Origin: Deltaproteobacteria bacterium
Lineage (GTDB): Bacteria; Myxococcota_A; Polyangia; JAAYKL01
Direction of reading: 5' to 3'
DNA: 64,000 bases
Assembly: GCA_030595125.1 (NCBI GenBank)
Contig: JAUVDV010000001.1
Location: forward strand, 59,924-123,923
The stretch's first letter is position 1. Each line of letters begins with the position of its first letter. The position numbers were made by a program, and so were the translations under genes. Shown in pieces: positions 8,536-17,440 of this stretch. Below the pieces are notes generated by a model, which searched no databases, was not told where the DNA came from, and was given only the letters and a program-made list of their open reading frames with translations.

Positions 8536-8600
8536 TCATCGGTGGAAAAATCCCCTTTTCCCGGCCTCATTTTGAGGTATAACTTGTGAAGGGGGGAAAT

Positions 8601-8966
8601 ATGGGAGTCACCTACAAGATAGATACCGCCAAGAATATGATCCGTGTAATCGTGTCGGGTAAGACGGATGCGTCCGATTGGATCAACTGTTTTACAGAAC
8701 TCAGAGACCACGAACTCAAAAAAGATGACATGAACATGCTCCTCGATGCCAGGGAACACGAAAGTGTCGTTGATACCAAGACCGTTCTTGCCGTGACAAA
8801 TTTGAGCACCATCAGGGCGACGCCGATCAAGTTGGCCTTTCTGGTTTCAAGAGTTGTGTCCGTGGGAATGGCGAATATGGCCTCCTCCCATCTGGAAAAA
8901 AAGAACATCCATACCAGGATTTTCGAGGACGAGAAGGAAGCCGAGGATTGGTTGCAGGGGGATTAG
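8601..8966 (+). CDS. SpoIIAA/STAS-like protein
   Basis: The 121-residue soluble protein begins MGVTYKIDTAKNMIRVIVSG and has the alternating strand-helix pattern of the SpoIIAA-like (STAS/SEC14-like) family. DMNMLLDAREHESVVDTKTV is a typical central segment and the protein ends EDEKEAEDWLQGD, as many members do. The start is ATG 8601 with a run of six G just upstream; a GTG at 8586 is also in frame. The family is thought to bind lipids or nucleotides or to act in stress signalling; no partner is encoded nearby. Confidence 0.7.
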   Translation: MGVTYKIDTAKNMIRVIVSGKTDASDWINCFTELRDHELKKDDMNMLLDAREHESVVDTKTVLAVTNLSTIRATPIKLAFLVSRVVSVGMANMASSHLEKKNIHTRIFEDEKEAEDWLQGD

Positions 8967-8984
8967 AGGAGGCCGACTCCGGGT

Positions 8985-10157
8985 TCATTTGTCCATCAGG
9001 AACCCGGCCACTGCCAGCAACTGACTGATCTGCTTTCCCGCCCGACCGGTAAGGGCGAGTTTTTTGGGCGTCAGGTTCTCGAAGCGCACGACCTCTTGCA
9101 GATGACCGCACTTGCCCCGGGTCACGTTGGTGTAGATCGCCTTGAGGAAGAAGCCCACCGGCTCACCTCCGACAGTTCGTGAGAAGAGGTCCAGGGTGCT
9201 GCGATTCCATGTGATCAATAGATGATCGGGGTTCGCAAACCGCCGCCAGTCTTTTTTGAAATTCTCGAGATCAACCGCACGGTGAAATTGCTCGCGGCCA
9301 AGCCCCATCAGCTCCAGGCGATCCGCGGTGAAAGTTGCGCCCGGGGGGGGAACGATGAACCGCTCGAATACCTCACCGTCGTCAATGCGGACGGCCGCCC
9401 ACGACACGAGCGCCCGGCCGACTCCCGGATGTGGCACCGACTCACCGTATGCGATGATCACTCGCTTGAGCCCGCCGCGCAGGCCGGCCGGAATCGACTG
9501 ATCTTCTCGTTGCCGGGGCCTCTTTTCTCTTCTGCTCGTGGGATCCTTGCTGCGGGACAGGCAATATTCCACCTGTTCGTCGATCATCGAGTCGAAGACA
9601 TCGATGAGGGATTCGAGGCCCTGGGTCTCCGGCTCCAGTATTTGAAGCGATTGCACGATGGCTTCGATAGTGGAGACTGACTCCGTGCTCGGCTCGGCCC
9701 TTATCCGGTACCTGCTCGGCGCCGTGGGGCTCAGCGAGTATCGGGGAAGTTTCCCCAGCCAGGGGTTGTCTCGCAGAAGATGCCTCGCGTCGGACCAGGA
9801 GCCGTCGAGCACTACCAGCTGATCGGGTCGTTCGTCTTCGCAAACCTGCGATAAATCCCGCGCATCCTCGCCGGGGTATAGCAATCCGGCTCTTCTGAGG
9901 GGAATGGGGGCGCAGGTGAACCGGCCGTTTTCATCCGGCAACACCACCCGCAGATTCACACGGTCCAGGCCGAGGACGGCGATACGCGCCGTGCCGACAG
10001 GATGCAGGTGCTCGCACTTGTGCTGGAGGATGAGAACCTCCGTCTTGTTTTTTACCCGGACCAGGTTTTCGCAGATGCATACGACTTTCGGTTTGAAGCA
10101 ACGGTAGCAGACCTCGCGTGTTTCGATGCCGTCATGTATGCCGTCCTTCGCGTTCAT
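8985..10157 (-). CDS. DTW-domain protein fused to a DnaQ-like remnant
   Basis: Residues 15-200 form a DTW domain: CYRCFKPKVVCIC cysteines, LILQHKCEHLHPVGTARI, and VVLDGSWSDARHL, where the usual D-x-T-W is D-G-S-W. DTW proteins (TapT/DTWD) transfer the aminocarboxypropyl group of SAM to tRNA uridine. After a basic linker, residues of about 228-390 resemble a DEDD-type 3'-5' exonuclease (SWAAVRIDDGEVFERFIVPP, then LELMGLGREQFHRAV), but the first catalytic motif is YGE instead of D-x-E. The extra domain is therefore probably non-catalytic. The start is ATG 10157 without a clear ribosome binding site. Confidence 0.75.
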   Translation of the reverse strand: MNAKDGIHDGIETREVCYRCFKPKVVCICENLVRVKNKTEVLILQHKCEHLHPVGTARIAVLGLDRVNLRVVLPDENGRFTCAPIPLRRAGLLYPGEDARDLSQVCEDERPDQLVVLDGSWSDARHLLRDNPWLGKLPRYSLSPTAPSRYRIRAEPSTESVSTIEAIVQSLQILEPETQGLESLIDVFDSMIDEQVEYCLSRSKDPTSRREKRPRQREDQSIPAGLRGGLKRVIIAYGESVPHPGVGRALVSWAAVRIDDGEVFERFIVPPPGATFTADRLELMGLGREQFHRAVDLENFKKDWRRFANPDHLLITWNRSTLDLFSRTVGGEPVGFFLKAIYTNVTRGKCGHLQEVVRFENLTPKKLALTGRAGKQISQLLAVAGFLMDK

Positions 10158-10210
10158 GATGAGAGCATTACCACGGTTGCGCAGCGCCGTGGAAATGCAT
10201 ATTGGAGCTG

Positions 10211-10264
10211 TTGATAGTTGTGCGCATTCCTCCGATCGGCGAAAATAGATGTACGGAGGAACAA
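10211..10264 (+). promoter_or_regulatory. Conserved lipoprotein leader, copy A
   Basis: The 54 bases before the ATG at 10265 match the 54 bases before the ATG at 17318 (minus strand) without gaps. I count 39 identities. Blocks TTGA-AGTTGTGC, GATCGG-GAAAAT and ATGTACGGAGG are shared. The last block includes the ribosome binding site. TTGATA/TTGACA could be a -35 element, but no good -10 was found. Confidence 0.6.
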
Positions 10265-12259
10265 ATGAAACGAATTATCCCTTTCTCGGTATTGATCATT
10301 TGCTGGGGCTGCAGCAACCCCGCGCCGGACCCTTTCCAGAACGTGGATGGAGGAACGGACACAGATACCGACACGGATACCGACGTTGACACTGATGTAG
10401 ACACGGACACGGACACGGACACCGACACGGACACGGATACCGACACGGATACCGACACGGACACCGACACGGACACAGATACCGACACGGACACCTGCGT
10501 GGATCAGAGTTATCAGCAATGCGGCGCGGACGGCGACGTACACTGGTATGACTCGTGCGATGTCGAGGGCACTGTCGCCGACGATTGTCACGACACCAAC
10601 GGTTTTTGCGTGGACCTCACCACCGCGACGGCGGAGTGTCAGTGCGAGGGGAACTGGGACATCACGACGGGTTGCACCAGCTGCGAGGACCAATGGATCG
10701 ATGCGGGCGACGACTGCGGCACGTGTCCTCCCAACTGGGACGTGTCATCGGGTTGCACCGGTTGTCTCCCCGGATGGGCGGAGGTGGATTGCGAGACCTG
10801 CGTGCGCTACGTCAATCTCGGATCCACAGTGGGCAGCCCCGACGGCACGACATGGGCTCTGGCGTTCACCGAAGTGCAGGCGGGCATCGACGCTGCTGCT
10901 GCTGCCGTGTCGTCCAGCGTGGATATAGACGACTGTGAAGTCTGGGTGGCGCAAGGGGTTTACTACACCTACTCATCGGCGGTAGCCGACACGGTCGCCA
11001 TGGCTTCAAATGTTCATATATACGGCGGTTTTCTGGGGGGTGAGACGCGCAAGTCCCAGCGGGATTTCGAGGTGAACGAAACCGTCCTGAGCGGCTGCGA
11101 CGATCTATCCTGCGCAGATCGTGTCGTTCACGTGGTGACGGGGGCGGACGACGCGACGCTGGACGGCTTCATCGTAGCCGATGGAGATGCGGGGGGCGCC
11201 CATGGGGGTGGGATGTTCAACATAGGGGTATCACCTTCGGTTGCCAACTGCGTATTCGCTCAAAACCTCGCGGACAACCGCGGTGGCGCAGTTTACAGCG
11301 AGAACTCTTCGCTGAGCTTCACCAACTGCATCTTCGCCGGCAACATAAGCAACGAGGGGGGCGCGGTTCAGAACCGCATTGACGGCACCCCCACCTTCTC
11401 GGATTGCGTTTTTTCGGGGAACACCGGGGGACGCGCAGGGGCGGTCTACAACAGGGATAATGTCGTCTCCACTTTCGATAACATCATTTTCGCGGGTAAC
11501 TTCGTGGACGACAGGAGTGGCGGACTCTACAGCGAGGACAATTGCACAACTGTCGTGACGAACGCCGTCTTCACGGGCAACGTGGGGCAAGAAGGCGGCG
11601 GTGTCCAGTACAGGGGAGGCGGTGACAACACCTTCGCCAACTGCACCTTCACGGGAAACTGGTCGAACAACAACGGTGGAGCCATCCATTACCGGGACGC
11701 CGCCACGAACGTAACCGTGACCAATTCAATCTTTTGGAACGACATCCCCGCGGAGCTTTTCGACGACAACGGCGGGGTGATGACGATGACCTACAGCGAC
11801 TTCGACGGCGGGTACACGGGCGTCGGCAACGTCGATGTCGATCCCGATTTCGTGGGGGATGTCCTCGACTCGGGTACATGGCTCACCGTTACGTACGTTG
11901 CCGGTGACTACAAGACCGAGCTTCATGATTCGTCAGCCTCGTGGCCTCCCGGAGAGCTCGACGGCCTCTTCGTCCTTCCCAAGACGGGGGAATACGTGCG
12001 GCTCTGGATCGTGAACAACACCATCGACACCATTTATCTGTGGGGGGACATGACCTCGTTCGTCGGGGGCGGTGATTCCTACGAGATCTACGACCTGCAC
12101 CTCGACGCAGGGTCGGGATGCATCGATATTGCGAACGGGGACGCGGCGCCCACGCTGGATATCGACGGCAACCCCCGCGTCGACGATCCGGCCACTACCG
12201 CTGTCGGAGCAGGCACCCCCGCATACACCGACATGGGCGCCTTCGAGTATCAGATCTAG
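10265..12259 (+). CDS. Beta-helix lipoprotein with Asp-Thr linker
   Basis: The start is ATG 10265, with GGAGG 5 bases upstream. The 664-residue protein has a lipobox (IICWGC), an Asp-Thr/Val linker of about 25 pairs, then Cys-rich EGF-like units (GCTSCEDQW, CGTCPPNW, GCTGCLPGW). From about residue 240 it has right-handed beta-helix repeats of the Pmp-like type (GGAVYSENSSLSFTNCIF, FSGNTGGRAGAVYN, FTGNVGQEGGGVQY). It ends with AFEYQI, a common C-terminus of such proteins. Beta-helix surface proteins usually bind or cleave polysaccharide or mediate adhesion; no catalytic residues could be assigned. The leader and signal peptide are shared with the gene at 16092-17318. Confidence 0.75.
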   Translation: MKRIIPFSVLIICWGCSNPAPDPFQNVDGGTDTDTDTDTDVDTDVDTDTDTDTDTDTDTDTDTDTDTDTDTDTDTDTCVDQSYQQCGADGDVHWYDSCDVEGTVADDCHDTNGFCVDLTTATAECQCEGNWDITTGCTSCEDQWIDAGDDCGTCPPNWDVSSGCTGCLPGWAEVDCETCVRYVNLGSTVGSPDGTTWALAFTEVQAGIDAAAAAVSSSVDIDDCEVWVAQGVYYTYSSAVADTVAMASNVHIYGGFLGGETRKSQRDFEVNETVLSGCDDLSCADRVVHVVTGADDATLDGFIVADGDAGGAHGGGMFNIGVSPSVANCVFAQNLADNRGGAVYSENSSLSFTNCIFAGNISNEGGAVQNRIDGTPTFSDCVFSGNTGGRAGAVYNRDNVVSTFDNIIFAGNFVDDRSGGLYSEDNCTTVVTNAVFTGNVGQEGGGVQYRGGGDNTFANCTFTGNWSNNNGGAIHYRDAATNVTVTNSIFWNDIPAELFDDNGGVMTMTYSDFDGGYTGVGNVDVDPDFVGDVLDSGTWLTVTYVAGDYKTELHDSSASWPPGELDGLFVLPKTGEYVRLWIVNNTIDTIYLWGDMTSFVGGGDSYEIYDLHLDAGSGCIDIANGDAAPTLDIDGNPRVDDPATTAVGAGTPAYTDMGAFEYQI

Positions 12260-12418
12260 TGCCATTTCCATTACTGAAGTGGAAACCGAATTAATCCGCA
12301 GGTCTCTTTGGCGGATAAATCCATTTTCTGTTACCTCATTTGACGATACAATGTCTTCTGGAGGGGCAAATTTGTCGTCGTTCACCGTCGCACCACCGCC
12401 ATTCGTGAGGAGTTCGCC

Positions 12419-13192
12419 ATGAAGGTAACGCTGTATATATCATTGGCACTCGTTGTTTTGTCGTTGAGCAGTATGGCGAAAGCGCAGCCGGCCAAGGTTG
12501 TATACATACCCATCGAGGATGAACAGCCGGTGGAGCCTGAGGAAGATGTTCCCTCCGAAACCGATTCCAAGGACACGGAGAAAAAAGAGCCCAAGGCGCA
12601 AAGCGAAACCAAAGCAGAGGCGGAGACCGAGCCAGCGGTCGAGCCGGCGCCCGTCCATGAGCTGGAACCCGTTGCCGAGCCGGTTGAGCCCAAAAGAGTT
12701 GATAAGGTCGCCGATTCCGAGCCGAAACCCGAGGTTTTGTTTACACCGGTAGCTGGAGAGGAAGTTGTGGACAGGCCATCGGCATGGTCCCCGGGTGAAC
12801 CTCTTCCGGGTACAACGGCGTCGTGCGATCCTTATGACAACGTGGCTTTCTATCTCGGTGATTCGCCAAAGCTGAAAATTCAATACAATGAGTATATTCG
12901 GGAAAACGGTAGTCCGGATGGATTCGCCCTGGCGCTTCAGAGAAAATTTCGCCGTAAACGGGCCGGAGGAACCGTTCTGATGATACCGGCTGTTGCTCTG
13001 ATGCTCGGTTCGTTTGCTCTGGGATTCATGTATGGCTTGACCGAAGAGTTGGAGTTTCTCGCGATCGGTGTCGGGGTCGAGCTGGTAGGAGTGGCCTTTC
13101 TCATTCCTGGGATCATCAATCTTGTTAAGGGAAAGAGGGGCGTCAAACGTATTGAACAGGCACTTGATCGTCAGTGTAGCAATGGTGAATAG
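12419..13192 (+). CDS. Hypothetical exported Glu/Pro-rich protein with two TM segments
   Basis: The 257-residue protein has a Sec signal peptide (SSMAKAQ cleavage region) and an acidic, Glu/Pro/Lys-rich linker at about residues 35-115. After a short globular part come two hydrophobic segments at about residues 182-206 and 214-236. I do not recognise the family. The start has AGGAG 6 bases upstream. It is followed 15 bases later by a lipoprotein gene on the same strand. The low-complexity linker suggests it spans the periplasm. Confidence 0.55.
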   Translation: MKVTLYISLALVVLSLSSMAKAQPAKVVYIPIEDEQPVEPEEDVPSETDSKDTEKKEPKAQSETKAEAETEPAVEPAPVHELEPVAEPVEPKRVDKVADSEPKPEVLFTPVAGEEVVDRPSAWSPGEPLPGTTASCDPYDNVAFYLGDSPKLKIQYNEYIRENGSPDGFALALQRKFRRKRAGGTVLMIPAVALMLGSFALGFMYGLTEELEFLAIGVGVELVGVAFLIPGIINLVKGKRGVKRIEQALDRQCSNGE

Positions 13193-13207
13193 CGAAAGGG
13201 AATTTTC

Positions 13208-13849
13208 ATGAGTGCAATTGTATGTGAACACGAGAATCAGAGGAGTTTCAGGATTTTCATCAGATGTTTGAACGTTGTGATGGCAGCCCTCCTGCTAGGA
13301 GGCAACCTGCTCCTGCTCGGCGGATGTGGATCTGGACTTGACGTATCGAAGCTCTCGACGACACCGATGCCCCAGACGCCGCCAAGCGCTAATCAAGCGC
13401 GCATAGTATTTGTACGTCCCGTGCAGCGGGCCGGCCCCGGTGGGTATGCTGTTTCAGTGTGGGCAGATGGTAGTTTGGTGGCGTTTGTTCGCGCGGGGAA
13501 AAGGGCGTTTGTCGATCTGCCTGCGGGAAAGCACCTCTTGTTGGCAGTTGCGGCAAACGGCGATGTGCTCGAGGCGGATTTGGCTCCGGGGAAAACCTAC
13601 TTCGTTCACACTCGATTGGTGTCCTACTACATGGGCAGCTCGGTCTTTATCGACCCAATGTACCAGGGGCATGAAAATTGGTCTCAGTTGCAGGAATGGC
13701 TCGACAATACCCAGCTTACAGAGCTGATCCCGGCCGAAGCCGACGAATGGACTCGCCGGCATGCCAGTGACAATGCCAGACGTCTTGAACGTTATGAGTC
13801 TCGTCCAATGGCCGATCGCAAATTCATTCGACCGGAATTCGGTATCTAA
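13208..13849 (+). CDS. Lipoprotein with DUF2846-like domain
   Basis: The 213-residue protein has an extended N-terminus before a lipobox (LLLLGGC, Cys40). A domain of about 100 residues follows: ARIVFVRPVQRAGPGGYAVS, then VWADGSLVAFVRAGKRAFVD and LPAGKHLL...LAPGKTYFV. This resembles DUF2846-type periplasmic proteins (a small beta-sandwich). AGGGA lies 7 bases before ATG. It likely forms an operon with the exported protein at 12419. Function unknown. Confidence 0.65.
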   Translation: MSAIVCEHENQRSFRIFIRCLNVVMAALLLGGNLLLLGGCGSGLDVSKLSTTPMPQTPPSANQARIVFVRPVQRAGPGGYAVSVWADGSLVAFVRAGKRAFVDLPAGKHLLLAVAANGDVLEADLAPGKTYFVHTRLVSYYMGSSVFIDPMYQGHENWSQLQEWLDNTQLTELIPAEADEWTRRHASDNARRLERYESRPMADRKFIRPEFGI

Positions 13850-13889
13850 AATAGACACAAGTCGGGTCTTTTGATGGTATTCTTGTTGA

Positions 13890-14576
13890 ATGAATATGAG
13901 TACCGGATTCACAAGAACCGCATTGGTTTCGATGGGGACGCTGGTGCTTACCCTCCTCCTCGTCTCTGCATGCTGCAATGGGGGCTCCATAAGCCTCGGG
14001 AGGATCTCGGCTTTTTTATCCGGGGTGTTCGAGGTGACATTCGAACTGGAGATAGACGGATCTTTCACCTCCAATTACGACGGTGACCCCGGGGGCTGGG
14101 CGCAGATTCCGGCGCTCGACGACACGAGAATAGAGACCGATCTTTCCGCAACCACGTTTTCCGAGAGCCTGGTCAATTACGACGTCGACCTGGATGTAAT
14201 AGATGAGCCCCTCAAGATTCTTCTGGTGCAGGATACGTCCGAAGTCTTTTTCATTCAATGGAGTGGAGACGCATACACGGCGGACAAGGGGGTCTGCTAC
14301 CTGGGCTGGCACGAGTTCGGCGCAGTGAAGATCGCTGCGTCGCATTGTGACGACGAGGTCGGGGTCATGTACTGCAGGATGAACCAGGGAAGCGACGGGC
14401 CGGCCACTTGTATAGGTTGTTATGCTGACGAACCATGTGTGCCCTGTGACATGAAGGAAAGCCTGGGCAAGTGTTTGCCCAGCAGCTCCTCCGGATCTTC
14501 TGTGGATCTGGACGTCGACATAGACATTGACATTGATATCGACATGGATGTCGACCTCGACCCGGAGCTCGGATGA
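13890..14576 (+). CDS. Hypothetical lipoprotein with Asp-Ile/Val tail
   Basis: The 228-residue protein has a lipobox (LLLVSAC, Cys28), an acidic globular region with several cysteines (CIGCYADEPCVPCDMKES), and an unusual C-terminal tail of strictly alternating Asp and Val/Ile/Met/Leu over about 20 residues. No known domain was recognised. Its stop codon overlaps the start of the next gene (ATGA), so the two are coupled. The start codon lacks a good ribosome binding site; ATG 13896 is an alternative. Confidence 0.6.
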   Translation: MNMSTGFTRTALVSMGTLVLTLLLVSACCNGGSISLGRISAFLSGVFEVTFELEIDGSFTSNYDGDPGGWAQIPALDDTRIETDLSATTFSESLVNYDVDLDVIDEPLKILLVQDTSEVFFIQWSGDAYTADKGVCYLGWHEFGAVKIAASHCDDEVGVMYCRMNQGSDGPATCIGCYADEPCVPCDMKESLGKCLPSSSSGSSVDLDVDIDIDIDIDMDVDLDPELG

Positions 14577-15322
14577 CTTTCAGTATCAAAATTCGCCTTC
14601 TTGCCCCTACGATCTTGATCCTCCTGTTGTTCCCGACAGTGGTGTCCGGGCAGGGCGTCGCGCCGGATCCGACTCTCATGTCGTCGCCCCCGCCGGTGAA
14701 GGATCCCGTCGAAGATCCGGTAGACCTCGGCGACCCCGATGAAGACTTCGAAGAAGAAGGCTATGAGGAGGACCACGAGGGATTGTTTTTCCGGTTTGTT
14801 CTGGGGCTGGGATGGGGCTGGGTGGAGGGTGATGGCACCATGCCGCCCTCCAAGGGGATCGAGTTAATAAGCGATCCCTCCCACCACTCGCCGGTCTTCA
14901 ATATGGCCATGAGCCTTGGAGCTGGTTTCCTCAACTTTGCTGTGCATCTCGGCGTGGTAATGGAGCGGATGATCATGCGGGCGGACGATCCCACCTCAAT
15001 GGGGTACACGCTGTGGGGGATTGGCGGTGGGCTTACATACTACTTCACCGACCATGATTTCTTTGTCACAGCACAGATGCGCTACATGGCGATGCTGCTG
15101 TTCATGAAGGGCGTCATCTGCACCGATTACAACGAGGACAAGTACGAATGGTACAAGGGACCGGGCATCGCCGCCACCCTGGGCAAGGAGTGGTACAAGG
15201 AAGGCAAGGACGGGGGTGTGGGGATCGGGCTGCAGTTCAACTACGCCCGCCTGAAACACGACGGGGGCTTCTCATTCGATTACATGAGTGTTTTGCTGCT
15301 TCTCACCCTCACCCATTTTTAG
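14573..15322 (+). CDS. Exported beta-barrel-like protein
   Basis: The 249-residue protein has a signal peptide (FPTVVSGQG cleavage region) and an acidic linker at residues 35-66. The C-terminal 180 residues alternate in the manner of outer-membrane beta-barrel strands (FFRFVLGLGWGWVEG, AGFLNFAVHLGVVMERM, VGIGLQFNYARLKH). It ends in ...LTLTHF with a terminal Phe, as expected for BAM-assembled barrels. It is coupled to the lipoprotein at 13890. Its stop overlaps the stop of the convergent DUF72 gene by 4 bases. Confidence 0.65.
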   Translation: MTFSIKIRLLAPTILILLLFPTVVSGQGVAPDPTLMSSPPPVKDPVEDPVDLGDPDEDFEEEGYEEDHEGLFFRFVLGLGWGWVEGDGTMPPSKGIELISDPSHHSPVFNMAMSLGAGFLNFAVHLGVVMERMIMRADDPTSMGYTLWGIGGGLTYYFTDHDFFVTAQMRYMAMLLFMKGVICTDYNEDKYEWYKGPGIAATLGKEWYKEGKDGGVGIGLQFNYARLKHDGGFSFDYMSVLLLLTLTHF

Positions 15323-16095
15323 CCTGCATAATTCGCCAATAGACCGGCCAGCGCCTTTGCGCCGTCCACGGCTTTTGCCTGGAAGTGGTTGTTGAAAAAG
15401 ACGAGCACCTTGTCCACCTTGTTTTCCAGGTCCAGTATTTTAGGCACCCATTCCTTCAACTCGCTGGTCGCGTAACGGTAGTCGTAGCGTTCATGGGGTT
15501 GGTTGTGCTCGTACCACTTGGCGGCGTTGCGGCCGTGAAAGCGAACATAGGCCGGGGAGGCAGTGGCGTCCGCGATGGGCGGCATCAGACCCTTCACTTT
15601 CGGCTCGTCAACGCAGCAGTACCCCACGTCGATCTTGGCGAGCCAGCTTCTTATGGGATCTGCGGCCCACTCCTGTCGCCTCAGCTCCACAACAAGAGGC
15701 GGCCCGATGCGATCCGCCATGCGCTTGAGATAGGAGCGGTTCTCCTGATTTTGATTGAAGGAGTAGGGAAACTGGGCCAGCACGGCTCCGAGCATGCCCG
15801 CCTCCCTCAAAGGAGAGATCGCGTCCGTGAACTCCTTGTAATCGAGTTCGCCGGCCGTGCGATCGTGGGTCATGGAGCGATGGGTCTTTATGGAGAACTC
15901 CACCTTTCCGTCCGTGCGCTCGATCATCGAGTTGATCTGACGGGAAGAGGGCATGCGGTAGTAGCTGAAGTTGAGTTCCAGGGCCTTGAATTGATGTGCG
16001 TAGTAGGTGAGGAACTCGGATTTTGGAAGATCGTCCGGGTAGAAAAAGCCGCGCCAGTCGTCGTAGTCGAACCCGCTCGTACCGATGGAGATCAC
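15319..16095 (-). CDS. DUF72 (YecE-like) protein
   Basis: The 258-residue protein begins MISIGTSGFDYDDWRGFFYP and contains FSIKTHRSMTHDR, LAQFPYSFN, YVRFHGRNA and YDYRYATSEL, all diagnostic of the DUF72/YecE TIM-barrel family. Cellular role and reaction are unknown; a nuclease role has been suggested in the literature for some relatives. The start is GTG at 16095, overlapping the TGA stop of the upstream lipoprotein gene (GTGA), so it is co-translated with it. Its length is normal for the family. Confidence 0.85.
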   Translation of the reverse strand: MISIGTSGFDYDDWRGFFYPDDLPKSEFLTYYAHQFKALELNFSYYRMPSSRQINSMIERTDGKVEFSIKTHRSMTHDRTAGELDYKEFTDAISPLREAGMLGAVLAQFPYSFNQNQENRSYLKRMADRIGPPLVVELRRQEWAADPIRSWLAKIDVGYCCVDEPKVKGLMPPIADATASPAYVRFHGRNAAKWYEHNQPHERYDYRYATSELKEWVPKILDLENKVDKVLVFFNNHFQAKAVDGAKALAGLLANYAG

Positions 16096-17318
16096 GGGGT
16101 GAGAGTGTCCGGGTCCGGCGGGGTGAACGAGCTGTCGTTGGTTATATAGACATAGCCGATAATGGGATAGTTACTGCCGTCGTAGGTGTCGCCGAAGAGA
16201 GAGAAAGTGTGAGTTCCCGGCCCCAGATCCCAGGTCCATGGGGAGCTCGGGGCGTCAACCACCAGGGTCCAGGAGTAGCCCGTGGTCGTTGGAATGGGGG
16301 TGCTGTCGTCGATGTCCCAGATATCCGGGTTGTCCCAGTCGATGAGGTCCATGGTCAGGCCGAAAGAGTGACCCGTGTTCGAGGTGTTCGTGAGACCCCA
16401 CACGTACCATGTGTCCAGGCACGGCAGGTCGAAGGAATGGATAGCGTATCCCTGGTAGGCCGAGTGGGTGTGGAGCCAGTCCATCCCGACGTAGGAGCTC
16501 GAGTCGTGGTTGAACATGGGATCCTGGACGATGTCCGCGTCGTCCCAGTGGAAGTACAGATCATGATTGGAGGTGCATGACGAAACCGTCGATCCGTCGT
16601 AGCAGATGCCCGACTGCGGGTTGGAGATGGTCATATCCAGAGTGAATGGTCCCTGGCCGCTCGCGGAGGTGTAGAACGAGTCGACGATCACGTAATGCCA
16701 GCCGTTCGCCGTGGCCTCCCACGAGAAGTGTTCCTCCCCGGGGCCCGAGTCATTGTCCACGCACGCGGCCACGGTTTTGCTTTCGCAGGTTAGTCCCGAG
16801 GAGACGCCGTCGTAAACGAGGGCCAGGGACAAATCCGCAGCGGCGGCGTTCATCGAGGCGTTTAAAATCTCCCCGGCGTGCAGGTACACCCGGTACACAA
16901 CGTCGTTGCCGTTCTGGGGGAATGTGCTGCAGGTGAGGGTAACGTCTGCGGCGAATGAGGTGTTGTTTCCGTTGATGGTTGTCGCCATTTCATCCCGGCC
17001 GATTTTCATGGCGTTGGCGCAGATTTCCGCAGCCTCGGTGCCGGAGCTGCATATGTCTTCGCCGGTATCCGTATCGGTATCCGAGTCGGTGTCCGAGTCG
17101 GTGTCCGAGTCGGTATCCGAGTCGGTGTCCGAATCGGTGTCCGAGTCGGTGTCCGAGTCGGTGTCCGAATCAGTGTCCGAATCGGCGTCCGAATCGGTGT
17201 CCGAATCCGAGTCTGAATCCGAGTCCCCACTTGCGTCCGGGTCCTGGAAAGGGGTCGGCGCGTAGTTGGTGCATCCCAGGCAAATTATCCATACCGATAA
17301 AAGGAAAATGCGTTTCAT
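16092..17318 (-). CDS. PPC-type lipoprotein with Ser-Asp linker
   Basis: The start is ATG 17318, with GGAGG 5 bases upstream. The 408-residue protein has a lipobox (IICLGC), an (Asp-Ser/Thr)n linker of about 55 residues, and then a pre-peptidase C-terminal-like beta-sandwich (YRVYLHAGEILNASMNAAAA ... WHYVIVDSF). A further beta-rich region ending in GTHTFSLFGDTYDGSN follows. It is likely to be anchored in the outer membrane. Its leader and signal peptide are clearly homologous to the beta-helix lipoprotein at 10265, although the C-terminal domains are unrelated. It is coupled to the DUF72 gene downstream. Confidence 0.7.
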   Translation of the reverse strand: MKRIFLLSVWIICLGCTNYAPTPFQDPDASGDSDSDSDSDTDSDADSDTDSDTDSDTDSDTDSDTDSDTDSDTDSDTDSDTDTDTGEDICSSGTEAAEICANAMKIGRDEMATTINGNNTSFAADVTLTCSTFPQNGNDVVYRVYLHAGEILNASMNAAAADLSLALVYDGVSSGLTCESKTVAACVDNDSGPGEEHFSWEATANGWHYVIVDSFYTSASGQGPFTLDMTISNPQSGICYDGSTVSSCTSNHDLYFHWDDADIVQDPMFNHDSSSYVGMDWLHTHSAYQGYAIHSFDLPCLDTWYVWGLTNTSNTGHSFGLTMDLIDWDNPDIWDIDDSTPIPTTTGYSWTLVVDAPSSPWTWDLGPGTHTFSLFGDTYDGSNYPIIGYVYITNDSSFTPPDPDTLTP

Positions 17319-17372
17319 CTGAACCTCCGTACATTCATTTTCACCGATCAAGCAGATCTGCACAACTGTCAA
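17319..17372 (-). promoter_or_regulatory. Conserved lipoprotein leader, copy B
   Basis: Read on the minus strand, these 54 bases begin TTGACAGTTGTGC and end with GTACGGAGG plus five bases before the ATG at 17318. They align without gaps to 10211-10264. Confidence 0.6.
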
Positions 17373-17440
17373 AAGCACGGTCGAGTTGTTCCTGCCCTTG
17401 ACGGTTTCAGTATAGACTTGCGTGCAGGGAGGAGCATTGG

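Noticed and set aside
11933..12385. Minus-strand open frames across the beta-helix gene
   Set aside because: They are shadows of the plus-strand coding sequence with no homology that I recognise.
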